From contig CAYNJT010000115.1 of assembly GCA_964397625.1 (NCBI GenBank), forward strand, positions 1-6,242: a stretch of DNA of 6,242 bases, given 5' to 3'. This DNA comes from Leptolinea sp964397625. GTDB lineage: Bacteria; Chloroflexota; Anaerolineae; Anaerolineales; Anaerolineaceae. This document shows positions 1-5,992 of this stretch, piece after piece. Made by a program: the position numbers and the translations under genes. The notes beneath the pieces were generated by a model that saw nothing but the letters and a program-made list of their open reading frames with translations, had not been told where the DNA came from and did no database searches. The first letter of the stretch is position 1; the number at the start of each line of letters is the position of its first letter.

Positions 1-302
1 ATCACCGAGGAGTAGAAACCGCTGTTGATGCAGTCGTAGCAGGTCTGTTCGTCGCCGTGATCAAGGTGCACGGCGAAAATGGCCTGCGGAAAGACCTGGT
101 CAGCCGAGCGGATGAGGCCTTCGATCATGATCTTGTCGGTGTACGAGCGGGCGCCTTTGCTGATCTGGATGATGAAGGGGGCGGAGCTGTCAACGTTACC
201 GCGAAACAGACCCATGGTCTGCTCAAGGTTATTGATGTTGTACGCGCCAATGGCATACTTGCCGTAAGCGGCTTTAAATAGTTCTTTGGTTGTTACGATC
301 AT
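1..302 (-). CDS. fba: class II fructose-1,6-bisphosphate aldolase, N-terminal 100 residues (3' end off window)
   Basis: The product is a cytoplasmic glycolytic/gluconeogenic enzyme that interconverts fructose-1,6-bisphosphate with dihydroxyacetone phosphate and glyceraldehyde-3-phosphate, using a divalent metal. The visible part begins MIVTTKELFKAAYGKYAIGA and contains the family blocks YNINNLEQ (21-28), PFIIQISKGA (42-51) and AVHLDHGDE (77-85). In the last block, D81 and H82 match the catalytic Asp and first metal-binding His of class II aldolases; this is family knowledge applied to a clear motif. The frame stays open to base 1, so about two thirds of the protein, including the later metal ligands, is missing. 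The ATG at 302 was chosen because GGAGAA sits 4 bases upstream (307-312) and the protein then starts like family members. A TATAAT promoter lies about 50 bases upstream. Subtype (fructose- versus tagatose-bisphosphate specific) cannot be fixed from this part; the fructose form is more likely. Confidence 0.9.
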   Translation of the reverse strand, partial: MIVTTKELFKAAYGKYAIGAYNINNLEQTMGLFRGNVDSSAPFIIQISKGARSYTDKIMIEGLIRSADQVFPQAIFAVHLDHGDEQTCYDCINSGFYSSV

Positions 303-352
303 GGCTTTCTCCTTAAATTTAACTTCCAACAGGAAGGAAGTGTTAGGAGAAT

Positions 353-380
353 ATTATAGCCCGAAAGTATCCTGAATGAA
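353..380 (-). promoter_or_regulatory. sigma70-type promoter for the aldolase gene
   Basis: On the minus strand a perfect TATAAT (353-358) is preceded after 16 bases by TTCATT (375-380), which matches TTGACA at only three positions. The predicted start would be near 346, giving a leader of about 45 nt before the aldolase ATG. The leader contains a small inverted repeat, ACTTCC/GGAAGT (322-327 with 336-341). The -10 is convincing; the -35 is weak. Confidence 0.5.
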
Positions 381-559
381 CTTTTGAACGAATCAAATTC
401 CACTTTCCAAGCGGAAATCTACCAAGCAAGTGCCCCCGGCAGACTCCAATTAACATATGGATGCCCGGCGTTGGCGAGGTGTCGGGATTGGGACAAGATT
501 ATGTGAAATTGATTTAGATGTTTAAGAGTGACCGGGTGGATTGGTCCCTTTATCTGTTT
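381..559. other. intergenic stretch containing the left boundary of the AT-rich island
   Basis: Together with the aldolase leader and promoter this makes a 257-base gap without a gene (303-559). Composition changes from mixed/GC-richer (430-500) to AT-rich from about 500-550 onward. I see no convincing ORF, RNA gene or Rho-independent terminator. The only stem downstream of the gene at 560 is GACC/GGTC (4 bp, about 530-548), and it is not followed by a T tract. Confidence 0.4.
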
Positions 560-1279
560 TTATTGCTGCAGATCACCTATACCCAAAATATACGCAGTTG
601 GGATTCCAGATAATGAAAACTTTATATTTCCTATTATCTTTTCCCTCAAATCACCTTTACCTTTATGTGTTGACAAATTAGTCTTGATCCACTCAGCAGC
701 CTCTTGCGGCTGTGCGGTTTCAAACAGTAATTTTGCTATATATTGAAAGAATGCAGACGCAAGTTCTTTACTGGGATTTCCATATTGAATAACCCCGGAT
801 TCGACATAATCAATACTTAAGAGTTCTCGACCATATATATCTACTCTAATTTGATAACTAGGTTCTTTCAATTCGCAAGTTCGAACGTAATATAAATCAC
901 CTTTATCTGGTCGTGAACAACTGAATCCTTTTTGTTCTAATTTCACTTTTAAATCCCCATTTGTAAGGCCTTTTAAAATGGGGGTCATGACTTCCGTTGT
1001 AGGAATTGGCGTACTTGTTTCAAATAAAGTTGGTGTAAGAACAGCTGGTTTTGTAACAATTGGAGTATTAATTATTACCAGAGGTGCCGAAGTTGCTGCA
1101 ATTGATTTAATTTGATTACTGTACAAATAGAATGGCAAATCACAAAGCATACCAACTATCAGGAAAGTCAAGCATCCAAATCTCCATTTCCCTTTTGTGT
1201 TCTGTTTCTTATATGTATTTATCCACCAGTTGAAGAATCTTATAAAAAAAGAAACTACTCTTGCCCAAATTTTCCTCAT
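560..1279 (-). CDS. hypothetical membrane-anchored protein, Thr/Pro-rich linker and C-terminal extracellular domain
   Basis: This 239-aa protein is not assigned to a named family. It has a very basic, aromatic N-terminus (1-33, RKIWARVV... WINTYKKQN...GKWR), then one hydrophobic segment (about 34-54, FGCLTFLIVGMLC...). A Thr/Pro-rich linker follows (about 72-101, with repeated TP), then a compact C-terminal domain (104-239). The positive N-terminus predicts N-in/C-out signal-anchor topology, so the C-terminal domain should lie outside the membrane. C121 and C135 there could form a disulfide. Block KGLTNGDLKVKLEQKGFSC recalls short hypothetical proteins seen in Anaerolineae; this is a recollection, not a search result. 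The ATG at 1279 is preferred over the ATG at 1288 because AGGA (1288-1291) lies 8 bases before it. A strong promoter directly upstream suggests its own transcript. It is AT-rich like its two upstream neighbours and unlike the flanking genes. Confidence 0.75.
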   Translation of the reverse strand: MRKIWARVVSFFIRFFNWWINTYKKQNTKGKWRFGCLTFLIVGMLCDLPFYLYSNQIKSIAATSAPLVIINTPIVTKPAVLTPTLFETSTPIPTTEVMTPILKGLTNGDLKVKLEQKGFSCSRPDKGDLYYVRTCELKEPSYQIRVDIYGRELLSIDYVESGVIQYGNPSKELASAFFQYIAKLLFETAQPQEAAEWIKTNLSTHKGKGDLREKIIGNIKFSLSGIPTAYILGIGDLQQ

Positions 1280-1319
1280 TGTAATCATCCTGATTGGTTA
1301 TTTTGTTGAGCTACTAAAA

Positions 1320-1347
1320 ATTATAAACTAGATATAACCAAGTTCAA
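1320..1347 (-). promoter_or_regulatory. sigma70-type promoter for the membrane-anchored protein gene
   Basis: On the minus strand TTGAAC (1342-1347) and a perfect TATAAT (1320-1325) are separated by 16 bases. The predicted transcript start is near 1313, about 33 bases before the ATG at 1279. This is the best-formed promoter in the window. It separates this gene from the upstream two-gene unit. Confidence 0.6.
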
Positions 1348-1479
1348 ACCAGTTGTCACCCATCTAGAATAATAATTTTTCCCCAGATCGTTTTACAGGT
1401 AAAATATTTTAGGTTTTATAAAGCGATATTACAGAACTCTCTCCACGACTCTGTATTATGAGTTAATTTACTAAACAAA

Positions 1480-2517
1480 TTAAGGCAGCGAAAATTTTAC
1501 GGTGCCCAAATTCTTTCCTTTACGATAATTTTCTAGGATTTCTTCTTTTGAATTGGTTTTTGTGTTTTTTGGAATGGCCAAGGGATTTATCGTACTCATT
1601 GATGAAATGCCGATTCCCAAGCTCCTCTTCCATGGTTCCTCAAACTTTTCAAAATTTTCTGGATATAGAAACTGGACTCGTTCTGGTTTTTCGCCATTTA
1701 CAATTTTTAAAAATGAGATCACATTTGATATAGACATTGATAGAAGTTTTATCCCATAAGCTAAATCTTCTGGATTCCAATTTCTGCTTACTATCTTGTT
1801 TCTCAAATTTATATTATCCTCTCCAATTTTTTCTACTACATAATATTTTGTTCCAAAATCACTTTTCCCAATCAATCTCATTTTTTCTGGTGGTGCAGGC
1901 ACACCGGGTTTTTCTTCAATTCCTATGGATAGGTAGAAACCGCCGATATGAACACGTAATCCATGTTTTATGGAATTATATTCTTCCGAAAAATCTTGGT
2001 TGATTAGGTCAGATGCGAAACTCGACCATAGTTTAGCAAATCCTGCTTTTATTTCAATCTCCTTTTGTTTGTCTGTAAGTACAAGGTTTTGAAATATCAA
2101 TTCAGATATTTTTTCCCATGTTAATAAATCAAATCTTGTTTGAGAAAGTATGGGTTCATAATTACTAATTTTATGAATTATTGAAATTAGTTCGCGATTA
2201 GAATAAAGATTGATCCAAGCTGATGGGTAAAAAGGGGCTTGCAACGAAGACCCAAGGAAGGCGAAGAATGATTCTAATGCTTGGGAGTAAATTGTTCTCA
2301 AGGCTAAGGCCGCATGTTGCGAATCTTTGGATTTTGCTTTTTCTCCTTCACAAATATCAGAAAAGTGTTTTTCAACCATATAGTCGAAATAAGAAGGATC
2401 TATATTTTCAAGGAAGAAAAGACTTTTTTTCTGAAGATCATCGTCCCAAATACAAAATGCTCTTTGCGAAACAACAAATTGATAATATGGAATTTCAATA
2501 ATCTGACTGTCTTTCAT
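1480..2517 (-). CDS. uncharacterised 345-aa protein, possible divergent HEPN-like domain
   Basis: I do not recognise a named family. The protein is soluble, with no signal peptide or membrane segment. Residues 67-195 look helical (AALALRTIYSQALESFFAFL, then SLQAPFYPSAWINLY). They end in EEYNSIKHGLRVHIGG (178-193), whose N-x-x-K-H-G resembles the polar motif at the end of the third helix in some divergent HEPN families. This resemblance is inferred only. After it comes a short beta-like stretch with a Pro-rich turn (GVPAPPEKM, 205-213), another helix (251-272, ...LLSMSISNVISFLKI) and a basic tail. The ATG at 2517 has AGGG six bases upstream, within an AAAAGGGAAAGGA leader. It starts 62 bases downstream of the DUF3644 gene with no visible terminator or promoter between them, so cotranscription is likely. 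Its AT-rich codon use matches that neighbour and differs from the flanking chromosomal genes. Confidence 0.8.
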   Translation of the reverse strand: MKDSQIIEIPYYQFVVSQRAFCIWDDDLQKKSLFFLENIDPSYFDYMVEKHFSDICEGEKAKSKDSQHAALALRTIYSQALESFFAFLGSSLQAPFYPSAWINLYSNRELISIIHKISNYEPILSQTRFDLLTWEKISELIFQNLVLTDKQKEIEIKAGFAKLWSSFASDLINQDFSEEYNSIKHGLRVHIGGFYLSIGIEEKPGVPAPPEKMRLIGKSDFGTKYYVVEKIGEDNINLRNKIVSRNWNPEDLAYGIKLLSMSISNVISFLKIVNGEKPERVQFLYPENFEKFEEPWKRSLGIGISSMSTINPLAIPKNTKTNSKEEILENYRKGKNLGTVKFSLP

Positions 2518-2579
2518 TCCTTTCCCTTTTCTGTACTACAAGTTGGAGACTACTCGTTTGATTCCATCTTCCAAAAGAA

Positions 2580-3845
2580 TTAATTACTTGAAAAAATCTT
2601 ATTGTATATTTCATCTTTTTCTAACTGATTGACTAAGAAATTTATCCATTGTTTTGTATAAATATATTGATTAAATGTCGAATCATATTCGCAATATTCT
2701 CGTTTTGTGATATCAGGTTTCTCAGTTTTATAACCTTCGCGTATTTTGAAATATTTAACACATAGTGCATGATGATACGATGCAGAAAAACGCCAACCTG
2801 GTCCTTTTCTATCCTTTAATCTGTCCTGGATAATTTTAGACACATCACTTGCTTTATAAAATTTTCCCCCGCTTCTTATCTCCTTTACTATCAATACTGC
2901 CTTGTCTATTTTTTCTTTCTCTTCTGATTCAAAAGAATCATAGTCTACATATTCAACTGCTGCATCAGCATTTCTTTCATTAGAAAATTTTGGGATTAAT
3001 AAGACTCTGAAACAATACTCTTGACTTCTATAAACATCAGGAGATGTCAAAAACAAGCTGCTTTCAAAATTATTTAAAAATTCCATTAATTCATACGTGT
3101 TCTTATTTTGATAGTGTTTTTGCGAAGCACTTTGTTGAGGAGTTACTCTTCTTGAAAATTGCAATGAAAATGCGAGTGAATTCGGAAGTTGGTGTTTATT
3201 ACCAAATGTACTAATAAGTAGTGTCTCGAAGTTTAATAAACAAGCTTGGCAATATCCAAATAATCTATCATCAATTTCCGTATTATCTCTATGAACAATT
3301 CTGTCTCGAATATCAATAAGAAGGGACAGATTTGCTTCAATTTCTTTTTTTGACTTTCCTTCAAATTTTCGCACACATTTCCGCAAATCAAAATAGTCTT
3401 CTTCAGAATCATCTTTTCTATATTTAATAGACTCATTTTTATAAAGAAATATTGCATGGAATAATGCGGTCCACGCAATCATCATCATCACTATAAAGCC
3501 TTCAGTTCGATATGAGATAATAGGTTTATTATAAATTTCCACAGCTAATAATGCGGAGTTATGTGCCTTTTTTATCAAGTTTCTAATTTGTGGGTTGATG
3601 TATTTATCAGCATCCCGAAGATTTGGCCATTCTTCTTCCCCTTCAATCCTTCTTGAAGCAATTATTTTGTTTGATAATTCCTTATCAGAAAATTCCAAAA
3701 AAGAATCATCTTCCTTCCTTAATTCTTCAAAAAACTCATGTAGACGAGTTTGCTTTTTTTCATTATGTGCTTTTTTTAAGAATTCATGATATTGATCGTA
3801 AAGATGGTTATATTGTGTTTCAGAAAGTAGTTTTTTTACACTCAT
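2580..3845 (-). CDS. DUF3644 family protein with HEPN-type R-x4-H motif
   Basis: This 421-aa protein has a charged N-terminus (1-80), then a block typical of DUF3644 as I know it: NPQIRNLIKKAHNSALLAVE (84-103), YNKPIISYRTEGFIVMMMIA (105-124), WTALFHAIFL (125-134). ANLSLLIDIRDRIVHRD (171-187), FGYCQACLLNFETLL (196-210) and SLAFSLQFSRR (223-233) follow. R180 and H185 form an R-x4-H motif, the signature of HEPN ribonuclease-like domains found in toxins and phage-defence proteins. RNase activity is inferred, not shown. The C-terminal part (about 313-410) looks like a separate helical or winged-helix module ending in EYCEYDSTFNQYIYTKQWIN (383-402). The start at 3845 is fixed by GGGAGG four bases upstream. 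It is the first gene of the AT-rich island and probably heads an operon with the 345-aa gene. Length is ordinary for the family and there are no frame breaks. Confidence 0.87.
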   Translation of the reverse strand: MSVKKLLSETQYNHLYDQYHEFLKKAHNEKKQTRLHEFFEELRKEDDSFLEFSDKELSNKIIASRRIEGEEEWPNLRDADKYINPQIRNLIKKAHNSALLAVEIYNKPIISYRTEGFIVMMMIAWTALFHAIFLYKNESIKYRKDDSEEDYFDLRKCVRKFEGKSKKEIEANLSLLIDIRDRIVHRDNTEIDDRLFGYCQACLLNFETLLISTFGNKHQLPNSLAFSLQFSRRVTPQQSASQKHYQNKNTYELMEFLNNFESSLFLTSPDVYRSQEYCFRVLLIPKFSNERNADAAVEYVDYDSFESEEKEKIDKAVLIVKEIRSGGKFYKASDVSKIIQDRLKDRKGPGWRFSASYHHALCVKYFKIREGYKTEKPDITKREYCEYDSTFNQYIYTKQWINFLVNQLEKDEIYNKIFSSN

Positions 3846-3849
3846 TTTT

Positions 3850-3871
3850 CCTCCCTTATTTATTACCTCCT
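3850..3871 (-). promoter_or_regulatory. tandem Shine-Dalgarno-like sequences before the DUF3644 gene
   Basis: GGGAGG (3850-3855) lies 4 bases before the ATG and is the working ribosome binding site. A second, even better match, AGGAGGT (3865-3871), sits 19 bases before the ATG, too far to serve it directly. No alternative start codon follows it in the intervening bases. It could be a standby site or chance in a purine-rich leader. Confidence 0.5.
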
Positions 3872-3902
3872 ATTTTAAGCCTTAGATTATTGAATTTTCA
3901 CT

Positions 3903-3937
3903 ATTATATATAACAGATTAGTAGTAATTACATTCAA
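3903..3937 (-). promoter_or_regulatory. possible promoter for the DUF3644 / 345-aa gene pair
   Basis: On the minus strand TTGAAT (3932-3937) is followed after 19 bases by an extended -10 element, TG-T-TATATA (3907-3915), which overlaps a TATAAT (3903-3908). The spacing to either -10 is longer than ideal. Local AT-richness makes chance matches likely. The leader before the ATG would be roughly 55 nt. Confidence 0.35.
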
Positions 3938-3944
3938 CAAAATA

Positions 3945-4020
3945 AACCACCATCCTCTTCCTATACTCGATTTCCTCCTTCCCTTATACCTCCTCCAGCC
4001 GCGCCCACCACAGCACGCTT
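3945..4020 (-). pseudogene. decayed ICMT-like C-terminal tail behind the degenerate DUF1761 copy
   Basis: Reading the minus strand just past the degenerate DUF1761 copy gives LWWARLEEV, a stop, then GKEEIEYRKRM. It aligns loosely with the better preserved tail at 5892-5972 (WALVEED...GDEYRTYRQ). The DNA also aligns, for example around GTGGGCGC. The match is weak alone and gains weight from the same arrangement at both loci. It marks the last recognisable GC-rich sequence before the AT-rich island. Confidence 0.25.
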
Positions 4021-4033
4021 TACGCACTCACCG

Positions 4034-4240
4034 TCAGACCGCCAGAATGGCGCCGGTTATCGCCAGGCCAACCAACTGGTTGCCCACGCGGACCAGCCAC
4101 AACTTGAAGGGGATCTTCTCCCACACCAGTTCGCCGTACTCCAGGGGATCACGAATCCCAACAATCCCAGAATACCCACCAACACGCCAGCGCAGTGCGG
4201 CCAGTGCGGCCAACGCGGTCACGGCCAGTCCAGCCCCCCA
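4034..4240 (-). pseudogene. truncated, frameshifted copy of the DUF1761-like gene 3' end
   Basis: The minus strand encodes LEYGELVWEKIPFKLWLVRV followed by GNQLVGLAITGAILAV and a stop. It matches the end of the DUF1761-like gene at 5993-6242 with only four amino-acid differences over those 36 residues (Y/C, K/R, V/I, I/V). Upstream, the homologous hydrophobic stretch GVLVGILGLLGFVIP is in a different frame: copy 1 has GGGGATC (about 4144-4150) where the other copy has GGGGAATC, a one-base deletion. Further upstream (about 4190) the hydrophobic reading returns to the first frame (GLAVTALAALAAL), implying a second, compensating shift. Beyond 4240 the sequence becomes the end of the glycosyltransferase gene, so the N-terminal half is absent. 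A continuous frame exists but has a scrambled middle. I read it as a gene remnant left by duplication. Confidence 0.6.
4035..4193 (+). repeat. direct repeat copy 1 (about 160 bp)
   Basis: It aligns collinearly with 6000-6159 in the same orientation. By hand I count about 19 substitutions and one single-base gap, roughly 87% identity. The most conserved core is around AAGGGGATCTTCTCCCACAC (4106-4125). Weaker similarity continues to the left. The two copies flank the glycosyltransferase gene. Confidence 0.8.
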
Positions 4241-4242
4241 TC

Positions 4243-5793
4243 CTACCCGAACCAGCGCTGTGACTTCCAGTACTCCTCCCATGCAGGGCGGAACCCGCGG
4301 CACAGGTAAATATCCGGGTGTTCGCGGGTCTCTTCGTTCTCAATATTATACGGGTTGGGGTTGTGCCCGGCCAGCTCGCAATTTTCAAAGTAAGCATCAT
4401 TGAACCGTTGCGAAAGCCCGAGAAGGATCAGCGTCTCGGGTGGCGGCTGCGGGTAGCCGCGCAGCCAGTAGGTGTTGTTGTTGCTGATCACCGGCGGCAA
4501 TCCCAGCTCGGGACCGTAAAGGTTGATGGCTCCCGCTTCACCGTAGTTGCCAACAAGAATCCCGGTGCGCGCCTGCTCCTCAGCGGGCAATGACGCATAG
4601 ATGCGCGACACTTCCTTCACCAGTTCCGGCCAGCCGATCTCTTCCTTCAGCTCGCCATTGATGTCCGCGTCAAGGCGCCACAAGGCGCTGTTCACCGGGG
4701 TGAACGGCAGGATGACCCCGATGAACAACAGCCCCAGCACCGCCAGGCTGATATAAAATCCCCGCATTTTAAACGGCTGACTTTTCCAGAAATCCGCTGT
4801 CAGGAAGCCGGAGAGGGTTTCGAGACGGACCATGCGGCTGGCGCCCAGCGCGATCAGCACCGGGTAGAGGCCGGCCGTGTAATACGCGCGGCCCAGTGCA
4901 AAAAGAAACAGGACCATGGTGATGGCATACAGCCATCCCAGGATGCGCAAGCGTTTACCCTCCGCGTTGAACAGGTAGATCAAAGCGGTGATCCAAAGCG
5001 GCGCGGCGGCGGGGTTGGTGGTCAGGTAGAACTGCTCAATGAGAAAGGATTGCGTCCGTCCGAGTTCGACGTTGCGCGCCCGGGTATCCACCTGGAATGC
5101 CAGCGAGACCCAGTCATGTTGGGCCAGCCAGATCAGATTCGGCAGGAAAATGAGCAGCGCCAGGCCGGCGCCCGCCCACAACCAGGGGGACTTCAGGTAC
5201 TTCCGGGCGGGTGTCAGAAGCACAGCCCCGCCGATCCCGGCGGCCAGGAACGGGATGGAGTATTTGGTCAGCATGCCCAGTCCCAGGGTCGCGCCGATGG
5301 CCAGCCACCAGCGCGGGTTCTCCGTTTGGATCAGTTTGAGCAAAAAATAGGTGGCCAGCACCCACCAGAGCAGGTCAAAATCCTGGTAGGAGAAGAATTT
5401 GGTATCAAACAGCACGATCGTCCCGGTGGCTGTGGCGAACATCGCCACCAGTTGCGCCGGGCGTTTTCCGCCCAGGTCGCGCGTCATCATTCCGGTCAAC
5501 CAGATGACAATGGCTACCGCCAGCGCGCCGGTAAAGCGCAGCGCGGCCAGCGATACCCCGGCCGCCTGCAGCACGATCCAGCCGATGAACAGCGTCAGGG
5601 GAGGATACTCGACATACCCCCAGTCGAGGTGCCTGGCGTTCTCCACAAAGTTCAGTTCATCGCGGTGGTATCCGTACTGGTTGATGGTCATCACACTGAT
5701 AAGCGTCATCAGGACCAGCCAACCGAGGGCGATCAACCCGAGCCAGGCGGCGTCGCTCAAGACGAAGGCCTTTTTTGAGGAATTCCCGTTCAT
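4243..5793 (-). CDS. glycosyltransferase family 39 (PMT/ArnT-like) integral membrane protein
   Basis: This 516-aa polytopic protein is expected to transfer a sugar from a lipid-phosphate donor on the outer face of the membrane. The acceptor is unknown. The first membrane helix (about 17-38) is followed by a loop carrying GYHRDELNF (41-49), with the acidic D45-E46 pair typical of GT39/GT-C enzymes. RHLDWGYVEYPPLT (54-67) is a strong signature of this bacterial subgroup, and FSYQDFDLLWW (134-144) lies in a second conserved loop. Many further hydrophobic helices follow, then a soluble C-terminal domain (about 365-516) with ILVGNYGEAGA and YWLRGYPQPPPETLILL. The ATG at 5793 was chosen over a GTG at 5820 because GGGGAGG lies five bases upstream. 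Length and continuity indicate an intact gene. It is GC-rich, unlike the downstream island. It is flanked by direct repeats of a DUF1761-like 3' end. A role in cell-envelope glycosylation is inferred from the family. Confidence 0.88.
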   Translation of the reverse strand: MNGNSSKKAFVLSDAAWLGLIALGWLVLMTLISVMTINQYGYHRDELNFVENARHLDWGYVEYPPLTLFIGWIVLQAAGVSLAALRFTGALAVAIVIWLTGMMTRDLGGKRPAQLVAMFATATGTIVLFDTKFFSYQDFDLLWWVLATYFLLKLIQTENPRWWLAIGATLGLGMLTKYSIPFLAAGIGGAVLLTPARKYLKSPWLWAGAGLALLIFLPNLIWLAQHDWVSLAFQVDTRARNVELGRTQSFLIEQFYLTTNPAAAPLWITALIYLFNAEGKRLRILGWLYAITMVLFLFALGRAYYTAGLYPVLIALGASRMVRLETLSGFLTADFWKSQPFKMRGFYISLAVLGLLFIGVILPFTPVNSALWRLDADINGELKEEIGWPELVKEVSRIYASLPAEEQARTGILVGNYGEAGAINLYGPELGLPPVISNNNTYWLRGYPQPPPETLILLGLSQRFNDAYFENCELAGHNPNPYNIENEETREHPDIYLCRGFRPAWEEYWKSQRWFG

Positions 5794-5891
5794 TTCCACC
5801 TCCCCGTAACGCATGGACACGTATCTCGTATCAAAATGTGCAATAACAATTTATTCGGCATGCGCATCCCACCGGATAACGCGGGCGACTT
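5794..5891. promoter_or_regulatory. leader region of the glycosyltransferase gene, no clear promoter
   Basis: The region contains the strong Shine-Dalgarno GGGGAGG (5799-5805) five bases before the ATG. A locally AT-rich stretch (about 5830-5858) has TTGTTA and TTGCAC on the minus strand, but no well-spaced -10 follows. A palindrome ATGCGCAT lies near 5863-5870. A promoter is plausible here but I cannot place it. Confidence 0.3.
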
Positions 5892-5990
5892 TTAGAACCA
5901 GGTCTTCTGCCGGTATGTCCGGTACTCGTCCCCATAGGCTTTCACCTGCACGTCTTCCTCTACCAGCGCCCACTACTGCAAGCCCAACGC
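5892..5990 (-). pseudogene. remnant of an ICMT-type methyltransferase C-terminus
   Basis: From 5972 down to the TAA at 5892-5894 the minus strand reads WALVEEDVQVKAYGDEYR, then TYRQKTWF and a stop. The E-E and F/YG-x-E-Y-R-x-Y-R spacing is typical of the C-terminal end of isoprenylcysteine carboxyl methyltransferase-like membrane proteins. The same frame extends upstream as GGLALTALGLQ but is interrupted by TAG (5973-5975), and no start codon or ribosome site fits. It lies immediately behind the DUF1761-like stop codon. It is best read as a decayed gene end rather than a working small protein. A sequencing error at the TAG is possible but would still leave no N-terminus. Confidence 0.4.
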
Positions 5991-5992
5991 GG

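Noticed and set aside
57..281. A 74-codon plus-strand open frame at the left end
   Set aside because: It is antisense to the aldolase gene, whose minus-strand protein has clear family motifs.
1391..1404. TTTTAC-AG-GTAAAA inverted repeat downstream of the 345-aa gene
   Set aside because: The stem is almost all A-T with a two-base loop and no T tract after it on the minus strand, so it is unlikely to be a Rho-independent terminator.
500..3960. Flanking attachment sites or target-site duplications for the AT-rich island
   Set aside because: Comparing about 490-560 with about 3900-3960 by eye showed no shared direct or inverted repeat longer than a few bases.
4047..4403. A 118-codon plus-strand open frame over repeat copy 1 (and a similar one at 6012-6206)
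   Set aside because: Both are the antisense of the DUF1761-like segment. They resemble each other only because the underlying repeats do.
5050..5778. A 242-codon open frame on the plus strand
   Set aside because: It lies wholly opposite the intact glycosyltransferase gene. Its product is rich in Gln, Arg, Pro and Gly with no recognisable motif, typical of an antisense shadow in GC-rich DNA.
5794..5820. GTG start nine codons upstream for the glycosyltransferase
   Set aside because: The ATG at 5793 has a strong GGGGAGG five bases upstream. The GTG has no comparable site and would place the Shine-Dalgarno inside the coding region.
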